DNA of 42,231 nucleotides from Clostridia bacterium (GTDB lineage Bacteria > Bacillota > Clostridia > Oscillospirales > Butyricicoccaceae). A model generated the notes under the pieces. The model was not told the DNA's origin. It saw nothing but the letters and a program-made list of their open reading frames with translations, and ran no database searches. Where the stretch lies: positions 1 to 42,231 of the forward strand of contig JAFOPS010000049.1 of the NCBI GenBank assembly GCA_017394205.1, given 5' to 3'. Numbering within the stretch: the first letter of the stretch is position 1; the number at the start of each line of letters is the position of its first letter. This document shows, piece after piece, positions 23,487 to 32,023 of the stretch. Position numbers and translations under genes: made by a program.

Positions 23487-23885
23487 TTATGCCAGGACGA
23501 CCAGCACCGCGCCGGTGTCCACGGCGGAGCCCTTGCTCACCGCCACCTGCGCCACGGTGCCGTCGCGGGGAGCGAGGATCTCATTCTCCATCTTCATGGC
23601 CTCCAGCACCACCAGCACGTCGCCCTTTTTCACGGCGGCGCCCTGCGCGGTCTTGACCTGAAGGATGGTGCCCGGCATGGGCGCCTTGACCGCCTCGCCG
23701 GCCGCGGTCTGTGCCGGAGCAGGAGCCGCCGCGGGAGCGGGGGCGGGGGCGGCGGCCGGGGCCGCGGGAGCCGGAGCCGCCGCGGGAGCGGGGGCCAGCG
23801 CCTCGTATTCGTCCACCAGCATGGCGGAGGTCTCGTCCACCTCCACCTCGTAGGTTTTGCCGTTCAGCGTCACTTTATATTTCAT
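23487..23885 (-). CDS. Biotin carboxyl carrier subunit of the Na+ decarboxylase
   Basis: 132 residues. The N-terminal 30 residues (MKYKVTLNGKTYEVEVDE) are the association part. Then comes an Ala/Pro-only linker from residue 31 to 58, and a biotinyl domain with LEAMKMENEIL. Lys98 in AMKM is the biotin site. The free carrier protein, in place of a domain fused to the alpha subunit, matches the gamma-type carrier of methylmalonyl-CoA and some oxaloacetate decarboxylases. Its ATG overlaps the oadG stop (ATGA). The GC-rich Ala/Pro linker is expected to vary in length between strains. Confidence 0.95.
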   Translation of the reverse strand: MKYKVTLNGKTYEVEVDETSAMLVDEYEALAPAPAAAPAPAAPAAAPAPAPAAAPAPAQTAAGEAVKAPMPGTILQVKTAQGAAVKKGDVLVVLEAMKMENEILAPRDGTVAQVAVSKGSAVDTGAVLVVLA

Positions 23886-24232
23886 TTGTCCTTCACCTCT
23901 CGAATGGATTTGAAGCGCAGCTCGTTCAGCGGCTTATTCAGCCGGTGCGCCACCACGGCCATCACCATGGCCGCCTCGCGCTCGGGCACGTCGTGCAGCA
24001 GGATCTCGCCGCCGGTGCCCTTGGCGGGCAGCGCCCTGGGCGCCTCCTTCGCGGGGACGGCAGGCTCGGCAGGCAGGGCGGAGGCGATCTTTTCCTCCGA
24101 TCTGCGCCCTGCGGCGACCATGATCTTGCCCAGCAGCAGCACCACGATCATCAGCATCACCAGTCCGAAAAAGACCACGGCATAGCCCAGCAGCCCGTAA
24201 ACGGCGGCCCCTCCGATCTCAATATCCTTCAT
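23882..24232 (-). CDS. oadG: OadG-like gamma/delta subunit of the Na+ decarboxylase
   Basis: 116 residues. One membrane helix near the N-terminus (AVVFFGLVMLMIVVLLLGKIM) is followed by an Ala/Pro-rich stretch and a short C-terminal part (VPEREAAMVMAVVAHRLNKPL) characteristic of the OadG/MmdD family. The subunit anchors the carboxyltransferase to the beta subunit. ATG at 24232 has GTAAGGAGG upstream, 11 bases after the oadA stop. The family is short and weakly conserved, so the call relies on topology and on its place between oadA and the biotin carrier. Confidence 0.9.
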   Translation of the reverse strand: MKDIEIGGAAVYGLLGYAVVFFGLVMLMIVVLLLGKIMVAAGRRSEEKIASALPAEPAVPAKEAPRALPAKGTGGEILLHDVPEREAAMVMAVVAHRLNKPLNELRFKSIREVKDK

Positions 24233-24243
24233 GGGGCGCCTCC

Positions 24244-25620
24244 TTACATCTCTTCGATGGTGTATTTGACGCGGCGCTCTTCCTCTTCCCTGCGCCGGGT
24301 CAAAAACGCTTCGGCCACCTGGGGGAAGGCGGCGTAGCTCAGCACGTCCTCCTCGGTTTTGGCCAGATCGCCGATCTCGCTCTTGAACTTCTCATAGCCC
24401 GGCTCCAGCAGGTCGGCGTAGCGGCAGGTGACGGGCTGCTCGTCGCCCAGCACCCGCTTGCGCAGCTCCTCGTTCACCTTGCCGGGGGCGCGGCCGTATT
24501 CCCCGTGGAGATAGGCCTTGATCTCCTTCGAGACCATTTTATACCGCTCGCCCGCCAGCACGTTGTTGGTGGCCTGTACGCCCACCATCTGGGACGAGGG
24601 CGTCACCAGCGGCGGATAGCCCAGATCCTCGCGGACGCGGGGCACCTCCTCCAGCACCTCCTGGAAGCGGTCCAGCTTCTTCTGGGCAGTGAGCTGGGCC
24701 ACCAGATTGCTCAGCATGCCGCCGGGGACCTGATAGGTCAGCGCGTCGGGGTCGGTGCCCAGCACGATGGGGTTGAGCAGGCCGCTGTCGATGGCCTTTG
24801 CCCGGACGGGCTTGAAGAAATCGTTGATCTCCTTGAGGGTATGGGTGTCCAGCCCGGTGTCATAGCCCATCTCGGAAAGCACATAGTGCATGGTCTCGGT
24901 GGGGGGCTGGCTGGTGCCGCCGGAGAAGCAGGCGATGGCGCAGTCGATCACGTCGGCGCCCGCCTCGGCCGCCTTGAGCACCGTCATGGGGCCCATGCCG
25001 GTGGTGCAGTGGGTGTGCACCACCACGGGGATGGACACGTTGGCCTTAAGCTCCTTTACCAGGTCGTAGCAGGCCTGGGGGCTCATGATGCCGGCCATGT
25101 CCTTGATGCATACCGAATGACAGCCCATCTTTTCCAGCTGTCTGCCCAGATCCACGAACATCTCCAGATTGTGGATGGGGCTGGTGGTATAGCACAGTGT
25201 GCCCGAAACGTGTGCGCCGCATTTCAGCGCCTCGTCCACCGCCACCTCGATGTTGCGCAGGTCGTTGAGGGCGTCGAAAATGCGGATGATGTCGATGCCG
25301 CACTCCACGCTCTTGCGGACAAAGGCGCGCACGATGTCGTCGGGATAATGCTTATAGCCCAAAAGGTTCTGCCCGCGCAGAAGCATTTGCAGCTTGGTGT
25401 TTTTGACGTGCCTGCGGATGGTGCGCAGCCGCTCCCAGGGGTCTTCGTTGAGATAGCGGAGGCAGCTGTCGAAGGTGGCGCCGCCCCAGCATTCCAGCGA
25501 ATAATAGCCCGCCTTGTCCATCGTCTCCAGAATGGGGAGAAAATCCTCCAGCGGCATTCTGGTGGCCATCAGCGACTGCTGCGCGTCCCGCAGGACGGTC
25601 TCGGTGATCCGGATCTTCAT
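24244..25620 (-). CDS. oadA: Oxaloacetate decarboxylase alpha / pyruvate carboxylase subunit B-type carboxyltransferase
   Basis: 458 residues. The N-terminal TIM-barrel carboxyltransferase starts KIRITETVLRDAQQSLMATR (metal-binding Asp in RDAQQS) and has LLRGQNLLGYK, FDALNDLRN, the SVCIKDMAG lysine near residue 170 and HTHCTTGMG (metal-binding histidines). The PYC_OADA helical domain follows, with VTPSSQMVGVQA. This set is specific for oxaloacetate or pyruvate and differs from the methylmalonyl-CoA type, so oxaloacetate is the likely substrate. There is no fused biotin domain; the carrier is separate. The ATG at 25620 is used because the conserved start lies there. It is the first gene of the operon. 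Confidence 0.94.
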   Translation of the reverse strand: MKIRITETVLRDAQQSLMATRMPLEDFLPILETMDKAGYYSLECWGGATFDSCLRYLNEDPWERLRTIRRHVKNTKLQMLLRGQNLLGYKHYPDDIVRAFVRKSVECGIDIIRIFDALNDLRNIEVAVDEALKCGAHVSGTLCYTTSPIHNLEMFVDLGRQLEKMGCHSVCIKDMAGIMSPQACYDLVKELKANVSIPVVVHTHCTTGMGPMTVLKAAEAGADVIDCAIACFSGGTSQPPTETMHYVLSEMGYDTGLDTHTLKEINDFFKPVRAKAIDSGLLNPIVLGTDPDALTYQVPGGMLSNLVAQLTAQKKLDRFQEVLEEVPRVREDLGYPPLVTPSSQMVGVQATNNVLAGERYKMVSKEIKAYLHGEYGRAPGKVNEELRKRVLGDEQPVTCRYADLLEPGYEKFKSEIGDLAKTEEDVLSYAAFPQVAEAFLTRRREEEERRVKYTIEEM

Positions 25621-25652
25621 GTGATGGTTCCACTCCCTTTTCATAACAGGTC

Positions 25653-25672
25653 TTTTGCGCCCGGGCGCAAAA
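25653..25672 (-). promoter_or_regulatory. Perfect 20-bp palindrome in the oadA leader
   Basis: TTTTGCGCCCGGGCGCAAAA lies between the promoter (25697-25725) and the ATG, about 20 bases after the expected transcript start. The run after the stem is A, not T, on the transcribed strand, so it is not a terminator. An even-length perfect dyad near the start site fits an operator for a dimeric repressor. The regulator is not identified. Confidence 0.5.
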
Positions 25673-25696
25673 AGCCGATCTTCTCCGATTATTTTA

Positions 25697-25725
25697 ACTA
25701 TATCAAAACTCTGTGAAAAAAGCAA
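25697..25725 (-). promoter_or_regulatory. Promoter of the oad operon
   Basis: TTGCTT (25720-25725), 17-base spacer, TATAGT (25697-25702) on the minus strand. Confidence 0.7.
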
Positions 25726-25785
25726 CAAACTTTTCCCTTTCCCATCCTCTTTTCGTAGGTTTTTCCAAAAACCCGCTTTTTTGTT

Positions 25786-25813
25786 TTGCATTTTGGATAT
25801 TCTGTGGTATAGT
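25786..25813 (+). promoter_or_regulatory. Promoter of DUF1934-argS
   Basis: TTGCAT (25786-25791), 16-base spacer and TATAGT (25808-25813) with a TGG in front, an extended -10. It diverges from the oad promoter. Confidence 0.75.
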
Positions 25814-25881
25814 ATAGGATATGAAAAAATGGACAGTTTCGTTCGTTTCGTGATTTTCACCAAAGGAGACCCTTCTTTTTT

Positions 25882-26334
25882 ATGAAAAAAGACGTAATCA
25901 TCTCGATCCGCGGCCTGCAGGAGGCGCCGGAGGCCGAGGAGCAGCAGGAGCCCGTGGAGCTGGTGACCGCCGGACGGTATTACCGGAAAAACGGGAATTA
26001 TTATATCAGCTATGAAGAGACGGCCCTCACCGGGCTGGAGGGCACCCGCACCACCCTGAAGGTGGGCGGCGACACCGTGCGGGTGATCCGCACGGGGCTT
26101 TATCCCTCGGAGCTGGTCTTTCAGCAGGGCAAGCGCCATCTTTCGCTGTATCACACCGACTACGGCGATCTTTCGGTGGTCATCTCCACCCAGCGGATCA
26201 AAAACACCCTCACCGACGAGGGCGGCGAGATCGACGTGAAATACGCTGTGGAGATCGGCAGCAGCCCCGTCGGGGTCAACCACCTTTGCCTGAAGATCAA
26301 CGACGCAGAAAAGAAAGGAGCGATCGCTCAATGA
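25882..26334 (+). CDS. DUF1934 family beta-barrel protein (YwiB-like)
   Basis: 150 residues, the usual size. The alternating pattern of short strands (GRYYRKNGNYYISYEET, LKVGGDTVRVIRTG, GKRHLSLYHTDYGDLSV) is that of the calycin-like barrel of DUF1934 / YwiB. The function is not established; no enzyme residues are evident. Its TGA overlaps the argS ATG (ATGA), the same neighbourhood as in Bacillus subtilis, where ywiB adjoins argS. That conserved pairing suggests a role tied to translation or to ArgRS level, but this is inference. The ATG at 25882 follows AAAGGAG. Confidence 0.92.
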   Translation: MKKDVIISIRGLQEAPEAEEQQEPVELVTAGRYYRKNGNYYISYEETALTGLEGTRTTLKVGGDTVRVIRTGLYPSELVFQQGKRHLSLYHTDYGDLSVVISTQRIKNTLTDEGGEIDVKYAVEIGSSPVGVNHLCLKINDAEKKGAIAQ

Positions 26335-28073
26335 ATCATATCCAGTTTGCCATCGGCCAGGCCCGCAGCCTGATCCGCGGCGCTTACGACAGCGCCGTCG
26401 CCGCCGGGCTGCTCCCCGCCGCGCAGGTGCGCGAGCCCCAGATCGAGATCCCCAAGGATCTGCGCAACGGCGACTATGCCAGCGGCTTCGCCATGCAGAA
26501 CGCCAAAGTCTTCGCCATGCCGCCCCGCAAGGCGGCCGAGATCCTGGTCTCCTGCATGAAGCTGGAGGACACCTGCTTTGCTTCCGCCGAGATCGCCGGC
26601 CCGGGCTTTCTCAATCTGCGTCTGAATCACCTGTGGTTCCAGCGGGTGCTGGAGGACATCGTGGCCGAGGGCCGCGACTACGGCCGCACTGCCGCCGAGC
26701 ATCCCGAAAAGATCATGGTGGAGTTCGTTTCCGCCAACCCCACCGGCCCCATGCACATGGGCAACGCCCGGGGCGGCGTGCTGGGCGACTGTCTGGCCGA
26801 GGTGCTTTCCCGGGCGGGCAATCAGGTTTTCCGGGAGTTTTACGTCAACGACGCCGGCAATCAGATCGAAAAATTCGCCAAATCGCTGGAGGCCCGCTAC
26901 CGTCAGCTCATCCTGGGCGAAGACGCGGTGGAGTTTCCCGAGGACGGCTATCACGGCAGCGATATCCGGGAGCTGGCCCGTCTCTTCCGGGAGGAAAAGG
27001 GCGACGGCTGGCTGGACAAGCCCACCGAGGAGCTCCACGCCGAGCTGGCCCGCTTCGGCCTGGCCCGCAACATCCCCGCCATGCAGGCCGATCTGGAGCG
27101 GTACAACATCCATTACGACACCTGGTTTTATGAGAGCTCTCTCCATGAGAGCGGCTTTGTGGCCGACACGGTGGACAAGCTCACTCAGCGGGGCCATACT
27201 TATGAAAAGGACGGCGCGCTGTGGCTCAATACCTCCGGCCTGCTGCGGGAGATGTACCGCGCCGAGGGCAAGACCGACGAGGAGATCGACAACCTGGGCC
27301 TGAAGGACGACGTTCTGCGCCGGGCCAACGGCTTTTATACCTATTTTGCCGCCGACATCGCCTATCACCGCAACAAATTCGAGGTCCGCGGCTTCGACCG
27401 GGTCATCAACATCTGGGGCGCCGACCACCACGGACACGTGGCGCGGCTCAAGTGCGCGCTGGACGCGCTGGGCCTCGACGGGAGCCACCGGCTGGAGATC
27501 GTGCTCATGCAGCTGGTGCAGCTTGTGCGGGACGGCCAGCCCGTCCGCATGAGCAAACGCACCGGCAACGCCATCGCCCTGCGGGATCTGCTGGACGAGG
27601 TGAGCATCGACGCCGCCCGCTTCTTCTTCAATTCCCGCGCCGCGGCCTCGCCCATCGAGTTTGATCTGGGTCTGGCCGTCCGGCAGGACAGCGACAACCC
27701 CGTGTATTACGTCCAGTATGCCCACGCCCGCATCAAGAGCATCCTGAAGGCGCTGGAGCAGAACGGCATCGCCGTCGACGTTTCCGCCGCCGACCTTTCC
27801 CTGCTCACCCAGCCCTCCGAGCTGGAGCTGATCCGTGAGCTTTCCCGCCTGCCGGAGGAGATCCGTCTGGCGGCCGCCCAGCGGGATCCCTCCCGCCTCA
27901 ACCGCTATTGCACCCAGGTAGCCACCGCTTTCCACAAGTTCTACACCGAGTGCCGCATCAAAGAGGCCGAGCCCGGCTTGCGGGACGCGCGCATCCTTTT
28001 GTGCAACTGCACCGCCGCCGTCATTGAAAACGGGCTTTCCGCCTTTGGCGTTTCCGCACCCGATCACATGTGA
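26331..28073 (+). CDS. argS: Arginyl-tRNA synthetase
   Basis: 580 residues, full length. A class I synthetase that charges tRNA(Arg) in the cytoplasm. The N-terminal Add1 domain (residues 1-120) is followed by SANPTGPMHMGNARGG, where HMGN at 142-145 is the HIGH motif, then FYVNDAGNQIEKFA. The second signature is Met407-Ser-Lys-Arg (KMSKS equivalent) in VRMSKRTGN, a form usual for this enzyme group. The DALR anticodon-binding domain fills the last 120 residues and ends in DHM where most members have ERM. It is translationally coupled to the DUF1934 gene. The leader is only about 60 bases, too short for a T-box. Confidence 0.98.
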   Translation: MNHIQFAIGQARSLIRGAYDSAVAAGLLPAAQVREPQIEIPKDLRNGDYASGFAMQNAKVFAMPPRKAAEILVSCMKLEDTCFASAEIAGPGFLNLRLNHLWFQRVLEDIVAEGRDYGRTAAEHPEKIMVEFVSANPTGPMHMGNARGGVLGDCLAEVLSRAGNQVFREFYVNDAGNQIEKFAKSLEARYRQLILGEDAVEFPEDGYHGSDIRELARLFREEKGDGWLDKPTEELHAELARFGLARNIPAMQADLERYNIHYDTWFYESSLHESGFVADTVDKLTQRGHTYEKDGALWLNTSGLLREMYRAEGKTDEEIDNLGLKDDVLRRANGFYTYFAADIAYHRNKFEVRGFDRVINIWGADHHGHVARLKCALDALGLDGSHRLEIVLMQLVQLVRDGQPVRMSKRTGNAIALRDLLDEVSIDAARFFFNSRAAASPIEFDLGLAVRQDSDNPVYYVQYAHARIKSILKALEQNGIAVDVSAADLSLLTQPSELELIRELSRLPEEIRLAAAQRDPSRLNRYCTQVATAFHKFYTECRIKEAEPGLRDARILLCNCTAAVIENGLSAFGVSAPDHM

Positions 28074-28080
28074 TCCGTCC

Positions 28081-28113
28081 AACGCCGCAGGCTGTGCCTG
28101 CGGCGTTTTGCTT
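28081..28113 (+). terminator. Terminator of the DUF1934-argS unit
   Basis: AACGCCGCAGGC, loop, GCCTGCGGCGTT followed by TTGCTTCT, directly after argS. The S41 protease gene begins 25 bases later with no clear promoter, so it may depend on read-through. Confidence 0.8.
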
Positions 28114-28137
28114 CTCTTGGTCCGGAAAGGAGTCATC

Positions 28138-29640
28138 ATGAAAAAACGCATTTTTGCCCTGCTGCTGGCGGTCTGTCTGCTGGCGGCGGCGGTCCTCCCC
28201 GTTTATGCCGAGGCCTTCACCCCCGAGGAACAGTATGAGGCGCTGTGCGCCACCGCCGCGCTCATTCGGGAATTCGGGCTGGACAGCTCGTCCCTGGACG
28301 ACCCCCTGGGCCGTGTTTTGCCCGGCTCCCCCTCGAAGGAGGAGGTGATCGCCCGGCTCACAGCCGATCCCGAGCTCTATGCCCGGCTGATGGCCGAGAT
28401 GCTCTCGGCTTACGATTCTCACACCATGTACGTCCCCGCCGGCTCTTACGAGCAGACCTTCTATACCACCTCGTCCTACGTGGGCGTGGGGATGACGCTG
28501 CAGCCGCACCCGCTGGGCGCGCTGGTGAGCGAGCTCCATCCCCGGGGCGGCGCCGCCGGGGCGGGGGTCCTTCGGGGCGACGTCATCACCGCCGTAGACG
28601 GCGTTTCGGTGAAGGGCTATACCGTGACGTCCGTATCTCAGCTCCTGCGGGGCGACGCCGGCACGCAGGTCGCCGTCACCGTGCTGCGGGGACAGGATGA
28701 AAAGCGCTTCACCCTCACCCGGAGCGAGCTGACCACCCTGTGCTATTACGGCACGCCGCTGGAGGAAAACATCTTTTACATGCACTGGAGCGCCGTCATG
28801 AACGACGGCAGCTACCTGCTCTTTCTGCGGGATCTCAACACCATGGGCGATACGGAGCAGAAGTGCCTGATCCTGGATCTGCGGGGCAACCCCGGCGGCG
28901 ACCTGGAGCTGGCGTTTTCCATCATCACCGACCTTTTGCCGGAACGGGTGGTCTTTTTCAGCACCGCCACCCGCGACCCCAAAACCGACGAGCTTGACGT
29001 GCGCTATCAGCTGAGCGACGGCGCGGGCCGGGCCTTCCGCCACATCTATATCCTCACCGACGAGGGCAGCGCCTCGGCCGCCGAGATCATCACCGCCTCG
29101 CTGTGCGACACCGGCTACGCCACCTCTATCGGCTCCCATACCCACGGCAAGGCCCGGGGACAGTATCATATTCCGCTGCCCGACGGGTCCACCGTGGTGC
29201 TGACCACCATGAAGCTGATGTCGCTGCGGCAGGGCGATTATGAGGGCGTCGGTCTTGCCCCCGACGTGCCCTCCCAGCGGGTATACGTCCCTTCGGAGGA
29301 AACCATCACCGTGCCCGCCGACGTGGCGCTGGCGCCTTACAGCTGCTCGGACAACGGCGAGCTCCTCAACCGGGCGCTGGTGGCGCTGGGCTGCCTGCCC
29401 CGGCTGCCCGAAAAGCCCTATCAGGTGGGCGACGAAACGCTGGCCGCGCTGAAGGATCTGCGGGCGCGCTATTATCTGACCGACCCCGCCCCCGGCGCCG
29501 GGATCCCCACCATTCAGCTGGTCAATCTGCTTTTGCAGCAGCAGGGACAGGGCTCCTATCTCCGGGACGACCCGCTCCAGACCGCCATCGAGCTGGCCCG
29601 GGAGCTGCTGGCAGCGCCCGCCGAGGTGCCCGCCGCGTGA
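28138..29640 (+). CDS. S41 family (C-terminal processing type) peptidase with PDZ domain, secreted
   Basis: 500 residues. The signal peptide is MKKRIFALLLAVCLLAAAVLPVYAEA. A helical N-terminal part, a PDZ domain (about 110-185, with GVGMTLQPHPLGALVSEL and GVLRGDVITAVDGVSVKGY) and the S41 protease core follow. The catalytic pair is Ser313 in GSASAAEI and Lys338 in HTHGKARG, exactly 25 residues apart as in known carboxy-terminal proteases. It probably cleaves cell-wall or secreted proteins outside the membrane. After residue 400 there is an extra 100-residue segment that includes a putative peptidoglycan-binding-like DETLAALKDLRARY helix. The ATG at 28138 has GGAAAGGAG upstream. Confidence 0.92.
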   Translation: MKKRIFALLLAVCLLAAAVLPVYAEAFTPEEQYEALCATAALIREFGLDSSSLDDPLGRVLPGSPSKEEVIARLTADPELYARLMAEMLSAYDSHTMYVPAGSYEQTFYTTSSYVGVGMTLQPHPLGALVSELHPRGGAAGAGVLRGDVITAVDGVSVKGYTVTSVSQLLRGDAGTQVAVTVLRGQDEKRFTLTRSELTTLCYYGTPLEENIFYMHWSAVMNDGSYLLFLRDLNTMGDTEQKCLILDLRGNPGGDLELAFSIITDLLPERVVFFSTATRDPKTDELDVRYQLSDGAGRAFRHIYILTDEGSASAAEIITASLCDTGYATSIGSHTHGKARGQYHIPLPDGSTVVLTTMKLMSLRQGDYEGVGLAPDVPSQRVYVPSEETITVPADVALAPYSCSDNGELLNRALVALGCLPRLPEKPYQVGDETLAALKDLRARYYLTDPAPGAGIPTIQLVNLLLQQQGQGSYLRDDPLQTAIELARELLAAPAEVPAA

Positions 29641-29651
29641 TTCTTTAACGG

Positions 29652-29679
29652 AAAAGCGCCCCCCGCCGGGGGCGCTTTT
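29652..29679 (+). terminator. Bidirectional terminator between S41 and MocR genes
   Basis: AAAAGCGCCCCC, loop, GGGGGCGCTTTT between two convergent genes; T runs are present on both strands. Confidence 0.9.
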
Positions 29680-29683
29680 TTCT

Positions 29684-31072
29684 TTACTCCGCAAACGCCT
29701 GCACAAGCGTCCGGGCCGCGTCGGGGATCTCTTCGATCCGCAGGCCGGCAAAGCCCACCACCACCGTCCCCGCGATCGGCGGCGCGCCCAGGCAATAAGC
29801 GCTCAGTCCCCGCAGCGGGATATCCGCCCGGGCCGCGCGGGCCGTCAGCCACGCTTCGTCCCTTCCGGGCAGCGTGAGCAGAAAGTGCAGTCCCGCCTCC
29901 GTGCCCCGGGTCTCCGCGCCGGGCAGCGCCCGCAGTCCCGAAAGCAGAAGCTCCTGCTTTTTCCGGTAAAGATTGACGCTGCGGCGCAGGTGACGGCTGT
30001 AAAGCCCCCGCTGGATGAAAAGCCGCAGGGTCTGCTGCTCGAAGCGGGAAACGGTGGATGCGCCGTAGCCGAAAACCTGGCGGTAGCGTCCCAGCAGCGG
30101 GCGGGGCAGCACCAGATAGGCCACGCGGATCCCCGGCGCCACCGAACGGGAAAAGGTGCCCACATAGATCACCTTTCCCTCGCTGTCCATGCTCTGCATG
30201 GCGGGGATGGGACGGCTGGCATAGCGGAACTCGCTGTCGTAATCGTCCTCGATGAGATAGCGGCCCTCCTGCTCCTCCGCCCAGCGCAGCAGGCGGCTCC
30301 GCCGCCCTGCCGGCATGGTGACGCCCATGGGAAACTGATGGGACGGGGTGACGCAGGCCACGTCGGCGCCGCTGTGCCGCAGGGCGTCCTCCTCCATTCC
30401 CTCTCCGTCCAGCGGAATGGGGCGGATCGAGCGATCATGGCTGCGGAGCACCCGGTGGAGCGCGCCGTAGCCCGGGTTCTCCACGGCATAGACCGCGTCT
30501 GCGGGCAGCAGCCGCACCACCACGCTCAGCAGATATTCGATCCCCGCGCCCACCACGATCTGGTCGGCCTCGCATCGAACGCCCCGGTATTCCCGCAGAA
30601 AAACCGTGAGCGTTTCCCGGAACGAGCGGTCGCCTCCCGCCTCGCCCCGCTGCAAAAGCTGGGGATCCCGGGAGATGACCTCCCGGCTGATCCGCGCCCA
30701 GGAGGCATAAGGAAAGAGCGAGGTGTCCACCGCCCCGGTGGAAAAATCGAACCGCGGCGGCCGCGGGGGGCGGTCTTCCCCTTCGTCCGTCTGCCGCAGC
30801 TCCCCCGCAGGCATCGCCCGGGCCAGCGCGGCGCTGACGTAATAGCCGCTCTTTGGCACGGCCCGCAGATAGCCCTCGGCCGTGAGCATGCCGTAGGCGG
30901 TCTCCACCGTGCTCTGGCTCACCCCCAGCGCCGCCCGCAGCGCCCGCTTGGAGGGGAGCTTTTCCCCCTCCTTCAGGCGTCCCGCTTCCATCTCGCCGAT
31001 AAAATAGCGGTAGATCTGCTCGTAAAGGGGCCGCTTGTCCCCCGTTTGCAGCTTGAGTGTGACAGTTTCCAT
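29684..31072 (-). CDS. MocR-type regulator (GntR HTH plus aminotransferase fold)
   Basis: 462 residues. The N-terminal winged helix is at 15-80 (PLYEQIYRYFIGEMEAGRL, then LPSKRALRAALGVSQSTVE), and an aminotransferase class I fold at 115-460. Members such as GabR and PdxR use bound PLP to sense amino compounds or vitamin B6. Conserved PLP-site features are seen: TPSHQFPMG (243-251) and IEDDYDSEFRY (274-284). However, the Schiff-base lysine position in GTFSKS-type motifs reads Gly305-Thr-Phe-Ser-Arg309-Ser, an arginine. If not compensated elsewhere, PLP could not be covalently held. The ATG at 31072 has GGGAGG upstream. The target is unknown. Confidence 0.93.
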   Translation of the reverse strand: METVTLKLQTGDKRPLYEQIYRYFIGEMEAGRLKEGEKLPSKRALRAALGVSQSTVETAYGMLTAEGYLRAVPKSGYYVSAALARAMPAGELRQTDEGEDRPPRPPRFDFSTGAVDTSLFPYASWARISREVISRDPQLLQRGEAGGDRSFRETLTVFLREYRGVRCEADQIVVGAGIEYLLSVVVRLLPADAVYAVENPGYGALHRVLRSHDRSIRPIPLDGEGMEEDALRHSGADVACVTPSHQFPMGVTMPAGRRSRLLRWAEEQEGRYLIEDDYDSEFRYASRPIPAMQSMDSEGKVIYVGTFSRSVAPGIRVAYLVLPRPLLGRYRQVFGYGASTVSRFEQQTLRLFIQRGLYSRHLRRSVNLYRKKQELLLSGLRALPGAETRGTEAGLHFLLTLPGRDEAWLTARAARADIPLRGLSAYCLGAPPIAGTVVVGFAGLRIEEIPDAARTLVQAFAE

Positions 31073-31145
31073 TCTGACCTCCCGAATCGTTGTCTTTTTC
31101 GATAGAATACCCGTGCCAGTTTTCTTGATCCTATCATAAAAAGGC

Positions 31146-31173
31146 AAAAAAAACAAGCGCGCCCGGGGCGCGC
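31146..31173 (-). terminator. Terminator of the cob cluster operon
   Basis: GCGCGCC, CCG, GGCGCGC followed by TTGTTTTTTTT on the minus strand, 14 bases after the last gene of the unit. Confidence 0.9.
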
Positions 31174-31186
31174 CCGTTTCCTTCTG

Positions 31187-32023
31187 TCACAGCGGGATCA
31201 CCCCGCAGGCATACCCGAAATATTCCGGATGCTCTGCCGCCATCCTTTGCAGCGACGTCTGTCTGTGAGATTTGTTTTTTCCGGGAAAAAGCGTTTCCAT
31301 CGCCTGATCCCGGTCCGGGCAGGCGCCGATGATCCGAAACCGCTCCGCAAATCGCCGGATATTGGAATCGCGGGACAGCCGCGCCGTCATGGGCGGATAC
31401 AGCATCCAGCTGTAACACAGGAACGCCCGATAAGAAACGCGGGAACCGTGTTCCCGGAAAAAGGCTTCGGCGGCCCGAAGCGATCCTTCCACCGCCTCAT
31501 CCCGCAGATCGGCGCCCTGCTGGATATGGCAATTCAGCACCGGCGCGCCCGGCGGGAGCGCCGCTTTCTGCTCCCGGGAAAAGGTCATATAGGGCTCGCC
31601 CAGCGTTTCCTCGTCCAGATAGATCATCTGAAACGGCTGAAACTGCAGCGCCCCGAGCTTGAATATTTCCCCGTTCATGATATGGCGGAACCAGATCACG
31701 TCCTCCTTGCTCAAGCCCGGCTTTCCCGTTCTTTGGCGATAAAGCCCCGCCCGCAAAGACACGTCCCGAAAGGTGTCGAAAATCACGCTGTCGGAGGCGC
31801 CCAGCTTTTTATAATCGTGATATTTTTCCAACAAAAGCTGTGTCACGACAGCCAGCCGGGTCAGCGGCATTCTCCTGCACAGGAAATAATCAAAATTTTC
31901 TCCGGAATAGGCCGTTCCGGCGATTTCCCGAACGGAGGAGGCGCTTTGATTCAGCTTTTTCAAAACCGCCTGCTCGGTTTCGGTTTCATAACGCAGCTCC
32001 GCCAGCAGTTTTTCCGGCGTCAT
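31187..32023 (-). CDS. Acyltransferase-domain protein (NAT_N / GNAT_C-like)
   Basis: 278 residues. The middle and C-terminal parts read EDVIWFRHIMNGEIFKLGALQFQPFQM and PVLNCHIQQGADLRDEAVEGSLRAAEAFF, which match my memory of a family annotated as acyltransferase with GNAT-like C-terminal domain. SYRAFLCYSWMLYP and a YACGVIPL end complete it. The biochemical substrate of that family is not established to my knowledge. Its ATG overlaps the TGA of the phosphatase gene (ATGA), and it is the last gene of the cobalamin unit. Whether it has a cobalamin role or simply hitchhikes is open. Family recognition is moderate. Confidence 0.75.
   Translation of the reverse strand: MTPEKLLAELRYETETEQAVLKKLNQSASSVREIAGTAYSGENFDYFLCRRMPLTRLAVVTQLLLEKYHDYKKLGASDSVIFDTFRDVSLRAGLYRQRTGKPGLSKEDVIWFRHIMNGEIFKLGALQFQPFQMIYLDEETLGEPYMTFSREQKAALPPGAPVLNCHIQQGADLRDEAVEGSLRAAEAFFREHGSRVSYRAFLCYSWMLYPPMTARLSRDSNIRRFAERFRIIGACPDRDQAMETLFPGKNKSHRQTSLQRMAAEHPEYFGYACGVIPL

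Noticed and set aside
25653..25672. Reading the oad leader palindrome as an intrinsic terminator
   Set aside because: On the transcribed strand the stem is followed by A residues; the T run precedes it.
25814..25881. T-box leader for the DUF1934-argS unit
   Set aside because: The leader is about 60 bases with no T-box sequence or terminator/antiterminator pair.
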